NCBI GenBank assembly: GCA_964478775.1
Contig: CAYZJC010000020.1
Location: 1 to 30,416, forward strand
Direction of reading: 5' to 3'
Length of the DNA: 30,416 nt
From: PNMQ01 sp964478775
GTDB taxonomy: Bacteria > Pseudomonadota > Alphaproteobacteria > Paracaedibacterales > CAIOTO01
The notes under the pieces were generated by a model. That model was not told the origin of the DNA, made no database searches, and saw nothing but the letters and a program-made list of their open reading frames with translations. Positions 24,297 through 30,416 of the stretch are shown here, piece after piece. The position numbers were made by a program, and so were the translations under genes. Each line of letters opens with the position of its first letter. Position 1 is the stretch's first letter.

Positions 24297-25613
24297 TTAC
24301 ATGCAGGGAAACTTTGTCGTTTGTATGCACAAATTCCCCTTTTCTGTGGTGGATGTTTTGATAAAAGGCAGCAAAATAAATAAGCACGCCCACCACCAGG
24401 TCTCCCAAAAGCCTATGCTCATCAAAACGGTGATTGTCCCAACAGCCATCATTGCCATGGCTGTTGCACGTCGTTGGTTGTTTTGGATATGACGGATGCG
24501 CTCAATCCAAGCGACCCAAGTAAAGGCCCACCACAAAGCCCCTATAGCGCCCCATTCAAGCCACCATTGTAAAATCATGTTGTGTGGGTGGGTGTGAATT
24601 GTTTTGGTGTTGATGATAAAGGGTGTGTTGTTTTTTTGAGAGGTCACCACGATAGTGAGTGGCTTTTTACCAATGTCTTGGTGGTATGAGGCATTAAGGC
24701 CATGGCCAAGAAGAGGATTTTTAAAGATTTGTTCCGTAACGTCATGGTAAATATATAAGCGATGTACATAACTTGGAGGCAAGGTTTGGCAAAACTTTAA
24801 TAGCTGGTCTTGGGTGAGATATGTCTTTGTAAGGTAGGGGGTGGTGAGCGTTAGAATCACCACAAGGCCTTGCAATGCTCTATAGAAAAATTGATGTTTG
24901 GCAATTGCGCCAAAGCCATATCCAAAGCCACCTATCATTAACGCTAAGACAGCTGTGTCGCAATCTAAATTGGTAAATATGAAGCCACCCAGGGCAAAGA
25001 GGGTTAGTATTTTTAAAGAGGGCTTAAGGTCTTGAATTAAAGGCCAAATGGCAATCGCATACAGGAGGGCTATTTTAGAATATTGCGAATCAATTTGACG
25101 GCTTGCAAACTTAAGCCAAGGGTGCCCCAGGTAGGCTTCAATCATTAACCCTAGCATTGACACTAAAATGCCAATAAGCATTGCTGACTTTAAGTGTTTG
25201 CTAAAGTCAAAGCGGTGATTCATATAATGAAAACCATACCACCACCCCATAGATGCGATCATTAACCCCATAATGCGGGTCTCAACGGCTTGGCTACCAA
25301 AAGAAGTGTATAGGGAACTGCAGCTTAATCCTAACAGACCAATATTTAAAGTCAATTCTAGTTTTGAATTTCCTTTACTTATTTTTATTAAGTTCTTGTG
25401 CATCGTTTTTTTAAAAATGATGACATCTTCTTGTGATAATAAGGAAGACTTGATGTGTTTGAGTGCCGCAAAGATAATCAGCACAGCGCAAAGGCTTAAA
25501 ACAATAACACTGTAGCGCGGCATGAAGATGGAAAGGGGAAACCAAATCGCAAGGAGGAGGGCAATAAGTTGTATGATTTTGCAAGGTGAGAACATTTGGC
25601 ACGACTTTTGCAT
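24297..25613 (-). CDS. O-antigen ligase/polymerase-like membrane protein
   Basis: The 438-residue protein has about ten to twelve hydrophobic segments and one large loop at about 265-350, as in the WaaL/Wzy family. The loop carries YIYHDVTEQIFKNPLLGHGLN, then HTHPHNMILQWWLEWGAIGAL, matching the family pattern NPLxGxG and the HNxxLQxxxExG signature. Such proteins join O-antigen to lipid A-core or polymerise surface glycans at the periplasmic face of the inner membrane. No other glycan genes are nearby. The start ATG at 25613 is only 41 bp from the divergent flgF start. The ribosome-binding site (GGTG) is weak. Confidence 0.85.
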   Translation of the reverse strand: MQKSCQMFSPCKIIQLIALLLAIWFPLSIFMPRYSVIVLSLCAVLIIFAALKHIKSSLLSQEDVIIFKKTMHKNLIKISKGNSKLELTLNIGLLGLSCSSLYTSFGSQAVETRIMGLMIASMGWWYGFHYMNHRFDFSKHLKSAMLIGILVSMLGLMIEAYLGHPWLKFASRQIDSQYSKIALLYAIAIWPLIQDLKPSLKILTLFALGGFIFTNLDCDTAVLALMIGGFGYGFGAIAKHQFFYRALQGLVVILTLTTPYLTKTYLTQDQLLKFCQTLPPSYVHRLYIYHDVTEQIFKNPLLGHGLNASYHQDIGKKPLTIVVTSQKNNTPFIINTKTIHTHPHNMILQWWLEWGAIGALWWAFTWVAWIERIRHIQNNQRRATAMAMMAVGTITVLMSIGFWETWWWACLFILLPFIKTSTTEKGNLCIQTTKFPCM

Positions 25614-25654
25614 AAGACACCATTAAGAGAATTAAAAAGTGTGGATATTATCGC

Positions 25655-26410
25655 ATGGTCGCAATTATTAGTAAACCCAATCTTGCTGTTGCTAATCCAA
25701 CGCATATTTTGATGTCAGGTCAACGTGTCCTAGAAAAAGAATTGCAAATTGTTGCTAATAACTTAGCTAACTCAAGAACCAGTGGTTTTCAAGGGCAAAT
25801 TGCAATGACGCAAGAAAATATATACAAAACGAAGGATCACCAAAGAATTTCGTATGTAAAACCCTTGGGGCAAGCACGTGATTTGACAAATGGTGCCATT
25901 ATCATGACAGGCAGTTCACATGATTTTGGCTTAACCCAAAAAGGTCATTTTTTTCAAGTGCAAACCCCACAAGGTGTGAAGTACACAAGAAATGGTCGTT
26001 TTCAAATGAATAATGTTGGTGAGTTAGTCAATGCACACGGTCATCAGGTGTTAGATTCAAACGGGGGGATCATCCTCATTCCCCTTGGAACGAAGAACTT
26101 TACTGTTTCCCCTTCTGGCACGATGAGCTTAGATGGGCAAATGATTGGTCAATTCGGTGTTGTGAGCTTTGATGACCCACAAAGTATGAGCCTTGAAGGG
26201 GGAAGTCTATTGGCGACAGATCAATTTGCGAATCCCGTGTTGATGCCAAATCTTATACAAGGTGGATATGAAGAATCTAATGTGTCACCGATTCATGCCA
26301 GCATTCAGTTGCTTGAAATTACCAATCGTTTTCAAGAAGAACAAAAAATGATTGAAAATTATGAACAACTTTTGCGCGATACGATGAACGCAAAAGCGAA
26401 CCAAAATTAG
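25655..26410 (+). CDS. flgF: Flagellar basal-body rod protein FlgF
   Basis: The 251-residue protein has the rod-protein N-terminus MSGQRVLEKELQIVANNLANSRTSGFQ and the C-terminal helical motif EESNVSPIHASIQLLEITNRFQEEQKMIENYEQ. It also shows the central TPQGVKYTRNGRFQMNNVGELVNAHGHQVLDS, typical of FlgF/FlgG. It forms part of the proximal rod. The annotated start gives about 15 extra residues (to NPTHIL) before the normal N-terminal helix; there is no better start codon. The gene heads the flgF-G-A-H operon and is divergent from the O-antigen ligase-like gene. Confidence 0.93.
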   Translation: MVAIISKPNLAVANPTHILMSGQRVLEKELQIVANNLANSRTSGFQGQIAMTQENIYKTKDHQRISYVKPLGQARDLTNGAIIMTGSSHDFGLTQKGHFFQVQTPQGVKYTRNGRFQMNNVGELVNAHGHQVLDSNGGIILIPLGTKNFTVSPSGTMSLDGQMIGQFGVVSFDDPQSMSLEGGSLLATDQFANPVLMPNLIQGGYEESNVSPIHASIQLLEITNRFQEEQKMIENYEQLLRDTMNAKANQN

Positions 26411-26443
26411 TAGAATCATATAGTTAAAGAAAGTAATAAATTT

Positions 26444-27244
26444 ATGAGTATTATTGCCGCAGTAAACGTTGCAAGAACGGGTCTTCAAGCAACAGAAGAT
26501 TTGCTCCATATCAAATCAACAAACATTGCAGGTGCTGGTGCAGATGCATATAAAAAGCAACATCTTATCATCACGGACTTGCCCTATATAGACAAAGGTA
26601 ATTTAGCAACCCCAACGTCAACAAACAATACAAGAAATCCAACAGGTCAACAAATGGGGCTTGGTGTACAAAGTGCGGGGGCTTATCGTGATTTTTCCCA
26701 AGGTGAACCCATTAATTCTGGAAATCCCTTAGACTTAATGATAGAAGGTGAAGGTTTTTTGATGCTAACTTTGCCAGATGGAACAACAGGTTACAGCCGT
26801 ATTGGGGCACTGCAATTAAGTTCAACTGGTGAAATTGTGATGCCCAAAACAGGGTACGTTGTACAGCCGGGCATTACATTACCTATCAATACAACCAGTA
26901 TCAATATTAACGAACAAGGTCAGGTTTATGTAACCATATCAGGGAGCCAAATTCCCCAGCTGCTTGGGCAATTTCAATTGGCGACCTTCTTTAATCCCTC
27001 TGGTTTAAAGGCTATTGGAGATGCAACCTACCTTGAAACAGACTCTTCAGGTGCGCCAGATATAGGTGCGCCAACAAGTAATAAGCGTGGAAGTATTAAG
27101 CAGGGCTGGCGGGAAGGTTCAAACGTCAATGCTGTTGAAGAAATGACTGACTTAATTCAATTAGAAAAGGTGTATGACATGTTGGTAAAGCTGTTAAATG
27201 CTGCGAAAACAATGTGGTCAGCTGCTAACGAAGTTGGTCGTTAA
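26444..27244 (+). CDS. flgG: Flagellar basal-body rod protein FlgG
   Basis: The 266-residue protein matches the distal rod protein FlgG: SGNPLDLMIEGEGFLMLTLPDG in the centre, YSRIGALQLSSTGEIVMPKTGY, and the C-terminal GSNVNAVEEMTDLIQLEKVYDMLVKLL. The N-terminal helix is diverged: where most FlgG proteins have ANNLANVNTTGFK, this one has STNIAGAGADAYKK. The C-terminal D-I/M-E-x-Q motif is also altered. Length is typical. AAGAAAG lies near the ATG and flgF ends 33 bp upstream. With flgF it builds the rod that links the MS ring to the hook. Confidence 0.94.
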   Translation: MSIIAAVNVARTGLQATEDLLHIKSTNIAGAGADAYKKQHLIITDLPYIDKGNLATPTSTNNTRNPTGQQMGLGVQSAGAYRDFSQGEPINSGNPLDLMIEGEGFLMLTLPDGTTGYSRIGALQLSSTGEIVMPKTGYVVQPGITLPINTTSININEQGQVYVTISGSQIPQLLGQFQLATFFNPSGLKAIGDATYLETDSSGAPDIGAPTSNKRGSIKQGWREGSNVNAVEEMTDLIQLEKVYDMLVKLLNAAKTMWSAANEVGR

Positions 27245-27298
27245 GATTTAAGTAAATGAGTGTGTTAAGAATGTGTTAAGGACTTGTGAGGGATAATA

Positions 27299-28003
27299 AT
27301 GATTAAGTTTAGGAAAATTTTAGGCGTTGTTTTAGGTATGTTTTGTGAAATTGAGGTTGATTGTGAAGTGCGTGCGGAAGGCTTGTCGCGTGAAAGTGTA
27401 GAGCAAGCTATTCAAAACGAAATCATTCAAAAGATGCCTATAGACAATTTTCGATTGCAAATTAATACGTGGTCATCTGCGTGGGACAATACAACAGATT
27501 TGCCTATTAAGGTGACAGCTTTGTCATTTCAAGATAACAATAAAAGGTTTCGTGCAGCGATACAGCATGGAACGGTTCAAAAAACGATTGTAGGTTCTAT
27601 TGTGAGAAAAATTAAATTACCTGTGTTAGCGCAGGCCTTGGGCGGCGAAAATCCAGTAGATACAACAACACTGCAATTTGAAGAATTTGATGAAGACAAA
27701 TTGTCGGCTGATGTTATAGTGATGCCTCAAGATTTAGCGGGAATGAAAGTGAAAGCGGGCAGGGTGATTAAGGCTTTTACGCCTATGCGTAAAGGTGACT
27801 TTGAAAAACCAATCGTGGTTCGTAAGGGGGACCGTGTGCGTGTTATTGTGATTGACCCCATGATTGAAGTGTCGACAGTTGCGTTTGCAAAGGCAAATGG
27901 TAGTGTGGGTGACCATATTTCCTTTGAAGTGAGCGGTAAAAAAGTCATACAAGCAGTGGTTGTAAGCGAAGGTCGCGCAGAAATTCGCCAAGCCGTTTCA
28001 TGA
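27299..28003 (+). CDS. flgA: Flagellar P-ring assembly chaperone FlgA
   Basis: The 234-residue protein has a short N-terminal hydrophobic segment (ILGVVLGMFCEIEVDC), probably a signal peptide though not ideal, and the FlgA/SAF-like C-terminal domain. That domain includes AGRVIKAFTPMRKGDFEKPIVVRKGDRVRVIV and VSGKKVIQAVVVSEGRAEI. FlgA is a periplasmic chaperone that helps FlgI assemble the P-ring. The stop overlaps the flgH start by four bases (ATGA). AGGGATAAT precedes the ATG. Its partner FlgI in this window has a large insertion. Confidence 0.88.
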   Translation: MIKFRKILGVVLGMFCEIEVDCEVRAEGLSRESVEQAIQNEIIQKMPIDNFRLQINTWSSAWDNTTDLPIKVTALSFQDNNKRFRAAIQHGTVQKTIVGSIVRKIKLPVLAQALGGENPVDTTTLQFEEFDEDKLSADVIVMPQDLAGMKVKAGRVIKAFTPMRKGDFEKPIVVRKGDRVRVIVIDPMIEVSTVAFAKANGSVGDHISFEVSGKKVIQAVVVSEGRAEIRQAVS

Positions 28004-28782
28004 AAGTAAAAAGAATGCGTGCACATACTTTACATCATCGACTTCAGTTAACTAGCCTCCTGTTACCTTGCTTGGTATTGGCAGGGTGTAACTTGCCACA
28101 AAAAATGGCAGAGGTTGGTGAAACCCCGCAGCTAAGTCACATTACAAACCCAACAAAAGTTGTTGGCTATCAGCCCGTTTCTATGCCCATGCCACCAACG
28201 GCTTTGGCACCTGAAGGAAGGTCACCCTCTTTGTGGCAAGATGGGGCGCAAGCCTTCTTTAAAGACCAACGTGCTAATAAAGTTGGGGATATTGTGACCG
28301 TGAATGTTTTAATTGACCAAAAAGAGTCGATAGAAATGAAGCCTGAAATAAAGCGCGAGAGCAAAGGCAAAACAGTGGTCAATAATTTAATGGGCTTAGA
28401 AAAGCAAGCTAAAAACTTATTTCCTAAAGCACAAGGTGGTGGAGCAGATTGGATTAATTTATCGTCAAATCCAGAGTTGAAGTCATCAGCAAAGTATGAA
28501 GTCACTGACAAATTACAGTTTAAATTGGCTGCAACAATTGTGCAAATTTTGCCTAACGGGAACATGGTATTAGCTGGTAGGCAAGAAGTGCGCCTTGTGA
28601 ACGAGGTGCGTGAAATCATGGTACAGGGGATTGTAAGGCGTGAAGATATATCTTCGGCCAATGCCGTTAATCAAGACAAAATTTCAGAACTTCGTATTGC
28701 TTATGGTGGGCGCGGTGATTTAAGTGACATGCAGCGCTTCCCGTGGGGGCAAGAAGTTCTTAATAAGGTGATGCCGTTTTAG
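28000..28782 (+). CDS. flgH: Flagellar L-ring lipoprotein FlgH
   Basis: The 260-residue protein has a lipoprotein signal ending in lipobox LAGC, with the lipidated cysteine at C30. The FlgH core follows: SLWQDGAQAFFKDQRANKVGDIVTVNVLIDQK, then KYEVTDKLQFKLAATIVQILPNGNMVLAGRQEVRLVNEVREIMVQGIVRREDIS, and the C-terminal AYGGRGDLSDMQRFPWGQEVLNKVMPF. These are characteristic. FlgH forms the L-ring in the outer membrane around the rod. Translation is coupled to flgA. Length is slightly above the usual 220-250 residues. Confidence 0.96.
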   Translation: MKVKRMRAHTLHHRLQLTSLLLPCLVLAGCNLPQKMAEVGETPQLSHITNPTKVVGYQPVSMPMPPTALAPEGRSPSLWQDGAQAFFKDQRANKVGDIVTVNVLIDQKESIEMKPEIKRESKGKTVVNNLMGLEKQAKNLFPKAQGGGADWINLSSNPELKSSAKYEVTDKLQFKLAATIVQILPNGNMVLAGRQEVRLVNEVREIMVQGIVRREDISSANAVNQDKISELRIAYGGRGDLSDMQRFPWGQEVLNKVMPF

Positions 28783-28791
28783 GTTAGGGAA

Positions 28792-29748
28792 ATGGTTATG
28801 CAGACTTTAAAATTATGGATGTGTATAGGAATGAATCTGTTGCCCTTAGGACTTATGGCGCAAACAGGGCAGCCATCAACAGGGGTGACTTACACAGCTT
28901 CAGAAGCCGTTCCACAAGGGGCAATTGCTTTGCCAGATACCCCTCAACCTCATACAGCTTCAAATGTGAGAGCGACAACGGAAGTGTATGTCGCGTCAGA
29001 AGAAATGGTGCCTGGGGCTATCTTTTTAGAACAGGGCCCAGTGTCAGCCCCAATGCCAGCCCAAGTGCCCGTCCAAGTGCCAGCCCAAGTGCCCGTCCAG
29101 CACCACACCATTCAGTCTGCAGCACAACCGGTTCCAGAAGAACAAAAGCGCCAACTTTCTATTCCCACATTAGCACCAGAAATTGACGATCAAGGGCAAT
29201 TGATAGACAACACATCAATAGATATTTCAGACCCCACGCAAGTGATTGACGTTAAAGGAAAGGCAAAAGAAGTCACAGGGACATCAGATTTTGTTGTGCC
29301 AACACGCATTATTATTCCCCACATCGCAAACCCTGAAAATGATGTATTGCCCATTCCTGTCCAGTCTAAAATATTATCTGCTGTTGATCTTAACTCTGAG
29401 GCTATTCAACCTTTTGAACCTAAACCAGACCCTGTAGAGTATGGTGATTTCCCAACTTGCCCTGTGAGCTTTGATGAAGATGCTAAGGCAGAACAACGAC
29501 AAGAAAAACGTGAAGAGGTGAAAATACCTGAGAATAAAGTAAAAAAGAAAAAAGGTAAACAGAAGAAAGACAAGAAGAAAGACAAGAAGAAAAAGAAGGC
29601 AGATAAGGTTGAGAGAGAGTCTGTCGAATCTGATGATAGCTCTCAAAAGCATGATAAAAAATCTAAAGAGAAGAAGAAAAAAAAGGATAAAAAGAAAAAC
29701 AAGAAAAAAAATAAAGATGCAGAAGTAATAGATGAAAGCGAAGAATAG
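28792..29748 (+). CDS. Exported protein with Pro/Gln/Val repeats and lysine-rich tail
   Basis: The 318-residue protein starts at ATG 28792 or at ATG 28798, with AGGGAA close by. A signal peptide follows (WMCIGMNLLPLGLMAQ). Residues about 30-85 hold two related motifs, YTASEAVPQGAIALPDTP and YVASEEMVPGAIFLEQGP. A tandem repeat reads PAQVPVQV twice. The middle is acidic and probably disordered. From about residue 245 to 310 the sequence is dominated by lysine (KKKKGKQKKDKKKDKK and similar), ending acidic (VIDESEE). I know no family. It lies 9 bp after flgH and is probably in the flagellar operon, so it may be a periplasmic flagellar accessory protein. Secretion with nuclear or nucleic-acid targeting is a more speculative option. 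Confidence 0.75.
   Translation: MVMQTLKLWMCIGMNLLPLGLMAQTGQPSTGVTYTASEAVPQGAIALPDTPQPHTASNVRATTEVYVASEEMVPGAIFLEQGPVSAPMPAQVPVQVPAQVPVQHHTIQSAAQPVPEEQKRQLSIPTLAPEIDDQGQLIDNTSIDISDPTQVIDVKGKAKEVTGTSDFVVPTRIIIPHIANPENDVLPIPVQSKILSAVDLNSEAIQPFEPKPDPVEYGDFPTCPVSFDEDAKAEQRQEKREEVKIPENKVKKKKGKQKKDKKKDKKKKKADKVERESVESDDSSQKHDKKSKEKKKKKDKKKNKKKNKDAEVIDESEE
29055..29100. repeat. Tandem 12/24-bp repeat inside the lysine-rich protein gene
   Basis: GCCAGCCCAAGT and GCCCGTCCAAGT alternate twice, giving a 24-bp unit nearly twice repeated and encoding PAQVPVQV repeats. The unit keeps the reading frame, so copy number may vary between strains without breaking the gene. Confidence 0.8.
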
Positions 29749-29753
29749 TCTTG

Positions 29754-30167
29754 TTAGTCAACAGTTTTACAAGCAACAGGGGTGATATCTACAGTGTCGT
29801 GTATGAAAGTGGTCGAAAGAGTAGACATAAGCCCTTGAAAAAGAATATAGCCTTTATGGACAGATCTTAATTTGTGAATATTTTTCGCGTTAAATGAGCC
29901 CGGTGCCATTTCAATTTTAACCATTACGCTGATGTTATGATGGTGGCCTGGTAGCGTAGTAGAATGTGCCTTCCCAACATAAATGAGCAGGGGGTGGAAA
30001 ATTAAAATAGAATTTGGCTTAACTGTTTTAAAGTGTACACGTTCATGGTGCTTTTCAATTATTCTAAAGGTAATAGTTTTGCATAAAAAAACATCTGATG
30101 CCGCAACATTATCAAGAGAAAAAATAAGGCATAGCAATGAAAAGACAGTATGTTTTAAAATGGACAT
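29754..30167 (-). CDS. Small exported protein, probable DUF2155 family
   Basis: I start this 137-residue protein at ATG 30167, because AAGGAAAG lies about nine bases upstream and a signal peptide follows (HTVFSLLCLIFSLDNVAAS). A longer frame upstream runs into the nrdJ terminator and is unlikely to be used. The C-terminal GYILFQGLMSTLSTTFIHDTVDITPVACK fits the DUF2155 pattern F-x-G-W-M-x-A-S-x-P-x-L...H-x-V-Y-D-x-x-C, and RVHFKTVKPNSILIFHPLLI fits its first strands. The match is weak: the normal GWM tryptophan is leucine. Function is unknown. It converges with the lysine-rich protein gene, with five bases between stops. Confidence 0.6.
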   Translation of the reverse strand: MSILKHTVFSLLCLIFSLDNVAASDVFLCKTITFRIIEKHHERVHFKTVKPNSILIFHPLLIYVGKAHSTTLPGHHHNISVMVKIEMAPGSFNAKNIHKLRSVHKGYILFQGLMSTLSTTFIHDTVDITPVACKTVD

Positions 30168-30185
30168 TACCAAACTTTCCTTATG

Positions 30186-30214
30186 AAAAAAGACCCCTGT
30201 TATAAAGGGGCCTT
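30186..30214 (-). terminator. Rho-independent terminator of nrdJ
   Basis: On the minus strand AAGGCCCCT pairs with AGGGGTCTT (one G-T pair) over TTATAAC, followed by a run of T. It lies 36 bp beyond the nrdJ stop. Confidence 0.85.
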
Positions 30215-30250
30215 TTAACATTACGTGTAAATTATACGGTAATCAAGTTT

Positions 30251-30416
30251 TTATGAACAACCACTGGTTGCACCACATGTGTTGCACTTTAAGCAGGTTC
30301 CATTACGTACCATAGTAAAGTTTCCACATTCAGAACAAGCATCACCTTGGTAGCCCTGTAGTTTTGCTTTTTCTGCTTGCAGTTCAACGACACCCTTTGT
30401 AGAAGTTGCAGTAGTC
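30251..30416 (-). CDS. nrdJ: Adenosylcobalamin-dependent ribonucleotide reductase (C-terminal fragment)
   Basis: Only the last 54-55 residues are in the window; the rest lies beyond the edge. They read ...GYQGDACSECGNFTMVRNG followed by TCLKCNTCGATSGCS and a stop. The paired CxxC zinc-ribbon and the final CG-S/A-T-S/T-GCS are characteristic of the class II, vitamin B12-dependent reductase found widely in alphaproteobacteria. The enzyme converts ribonucleoside diphosphates to deoxyribonucleotides and works with or without oxygen. The C-terminal cysteines probably re-reduce the active site. The organism therefore needs cobalamin, made or imported. Confidence 0.9.
   Translation of the reverse strand, partial: TTATSTKGVVELQAEKAKLQGYQGDACSECGNFTMVRNGTCLKCNTCGATSGCS

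Noticed and set aside
28170..28661. Minus-strand frame of 163 codons
   Set aside because: It mirrors flgH, which has a lipobox and full family match.
28815..29186. Plus-strand frame with Ser/Ala/Pro repeats
   Set aside because: It is the +2 shadow of the repeat-containing exported protein; the repeat looks striking in any frame.
1..30416. CRISPR array or complete insertion sequence
   Set aside because: No regularly spaced repeats and no transposase with terminal inverted repeats were seen.

Overview
The window looks like a piece of chromosome from an AT-rich alphaproteobacterium. The lineage hints are genes I associate mainly with that class (a DUF2948 protein, a DUF2155-like exported protein, an Atm1-type ABC exporter, and the C-terminus of a B12-dependent ribonucleotide reductase), together with a split flagellar gene set in which flgF-flgG-flgA-flgH form one operon and flgI stands apart. 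Low GC, long AT-rich spacers and several unusual exported proteins would fit a host-associated group such as Holosporales or relatives. That placement is inference; no rRNA is present to settle it.

Layout. 1-2756 (minus): a partial SbtA-type bicarbonate permease, accA and folD. 3121-3195: tRNA-Thr. 3415-6829 (plus): an exported alpha/beta-hydrolase-fold protein whose nucleophile is replaced, MarC and RadA. 6943-8880: a small hypothetical gene, about 825 bp of gene-free DNA holding degenerate repeats, and a methyltransferase with a Sec signal peptide. 8997-12645 (minus): peroxiredoxin, pyruvate kinase and a FlgI enlarged by a coiled-coil insertion. 12892-14115 (plus): a DUF155/RMND1-type membrane protein and a stand-alone HPt phosphotransfer protein. 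14134-17539 (minus): Atm1-type ABC exporter, a winged-helix regulator and an AlaX tRNA-editing protein that contains a 10-base run of N.

17754-22126 starts with two serine tRNAs in opposite orientation. Next comes a gene-free stretch with repeated ACATGCG(T/A)AC motifs, then a compact DNA-alkylation-response cluster: MarR regulator, divergent SnoaL-like protein, Ada/Ogt fusion, PEP-mutase-family lyase and AlkD-type glycosylase. The last three are tightly packed. A strong bidirectional terminator closes the cluster, and a Bcr/CflA-type drug exporter converges on it. This is the most accessory-looking part of the window and could be an island at a tRNA gene, although no integrase is visible.

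23643-25613 (minus): a DUF2948 protein and an O-antigen ligase-like protein. 25655-29748 (plus): flgF, flgG, flgA, flgH and an exported protein with a proline/glutamine/valine tandem repeat and a very lysine-rich tail. 29754-30416 (minus): a DUF2155-like small exported protein, then a terminator and the C-terminus of nrdJ running off the end.

Functional links that can be inferred: bicarbonate import next to acetyl-CoA carboxylase; a flagellar rod and ring set; and an alkylation repair operon. The best leads are the FlgI insertion, the PEP-mutase-family enzyme inside the alkylation operon, the degenerate exported hydrolase, the secreted methyltransferase and the lysine-rich protein encoded after flgH.
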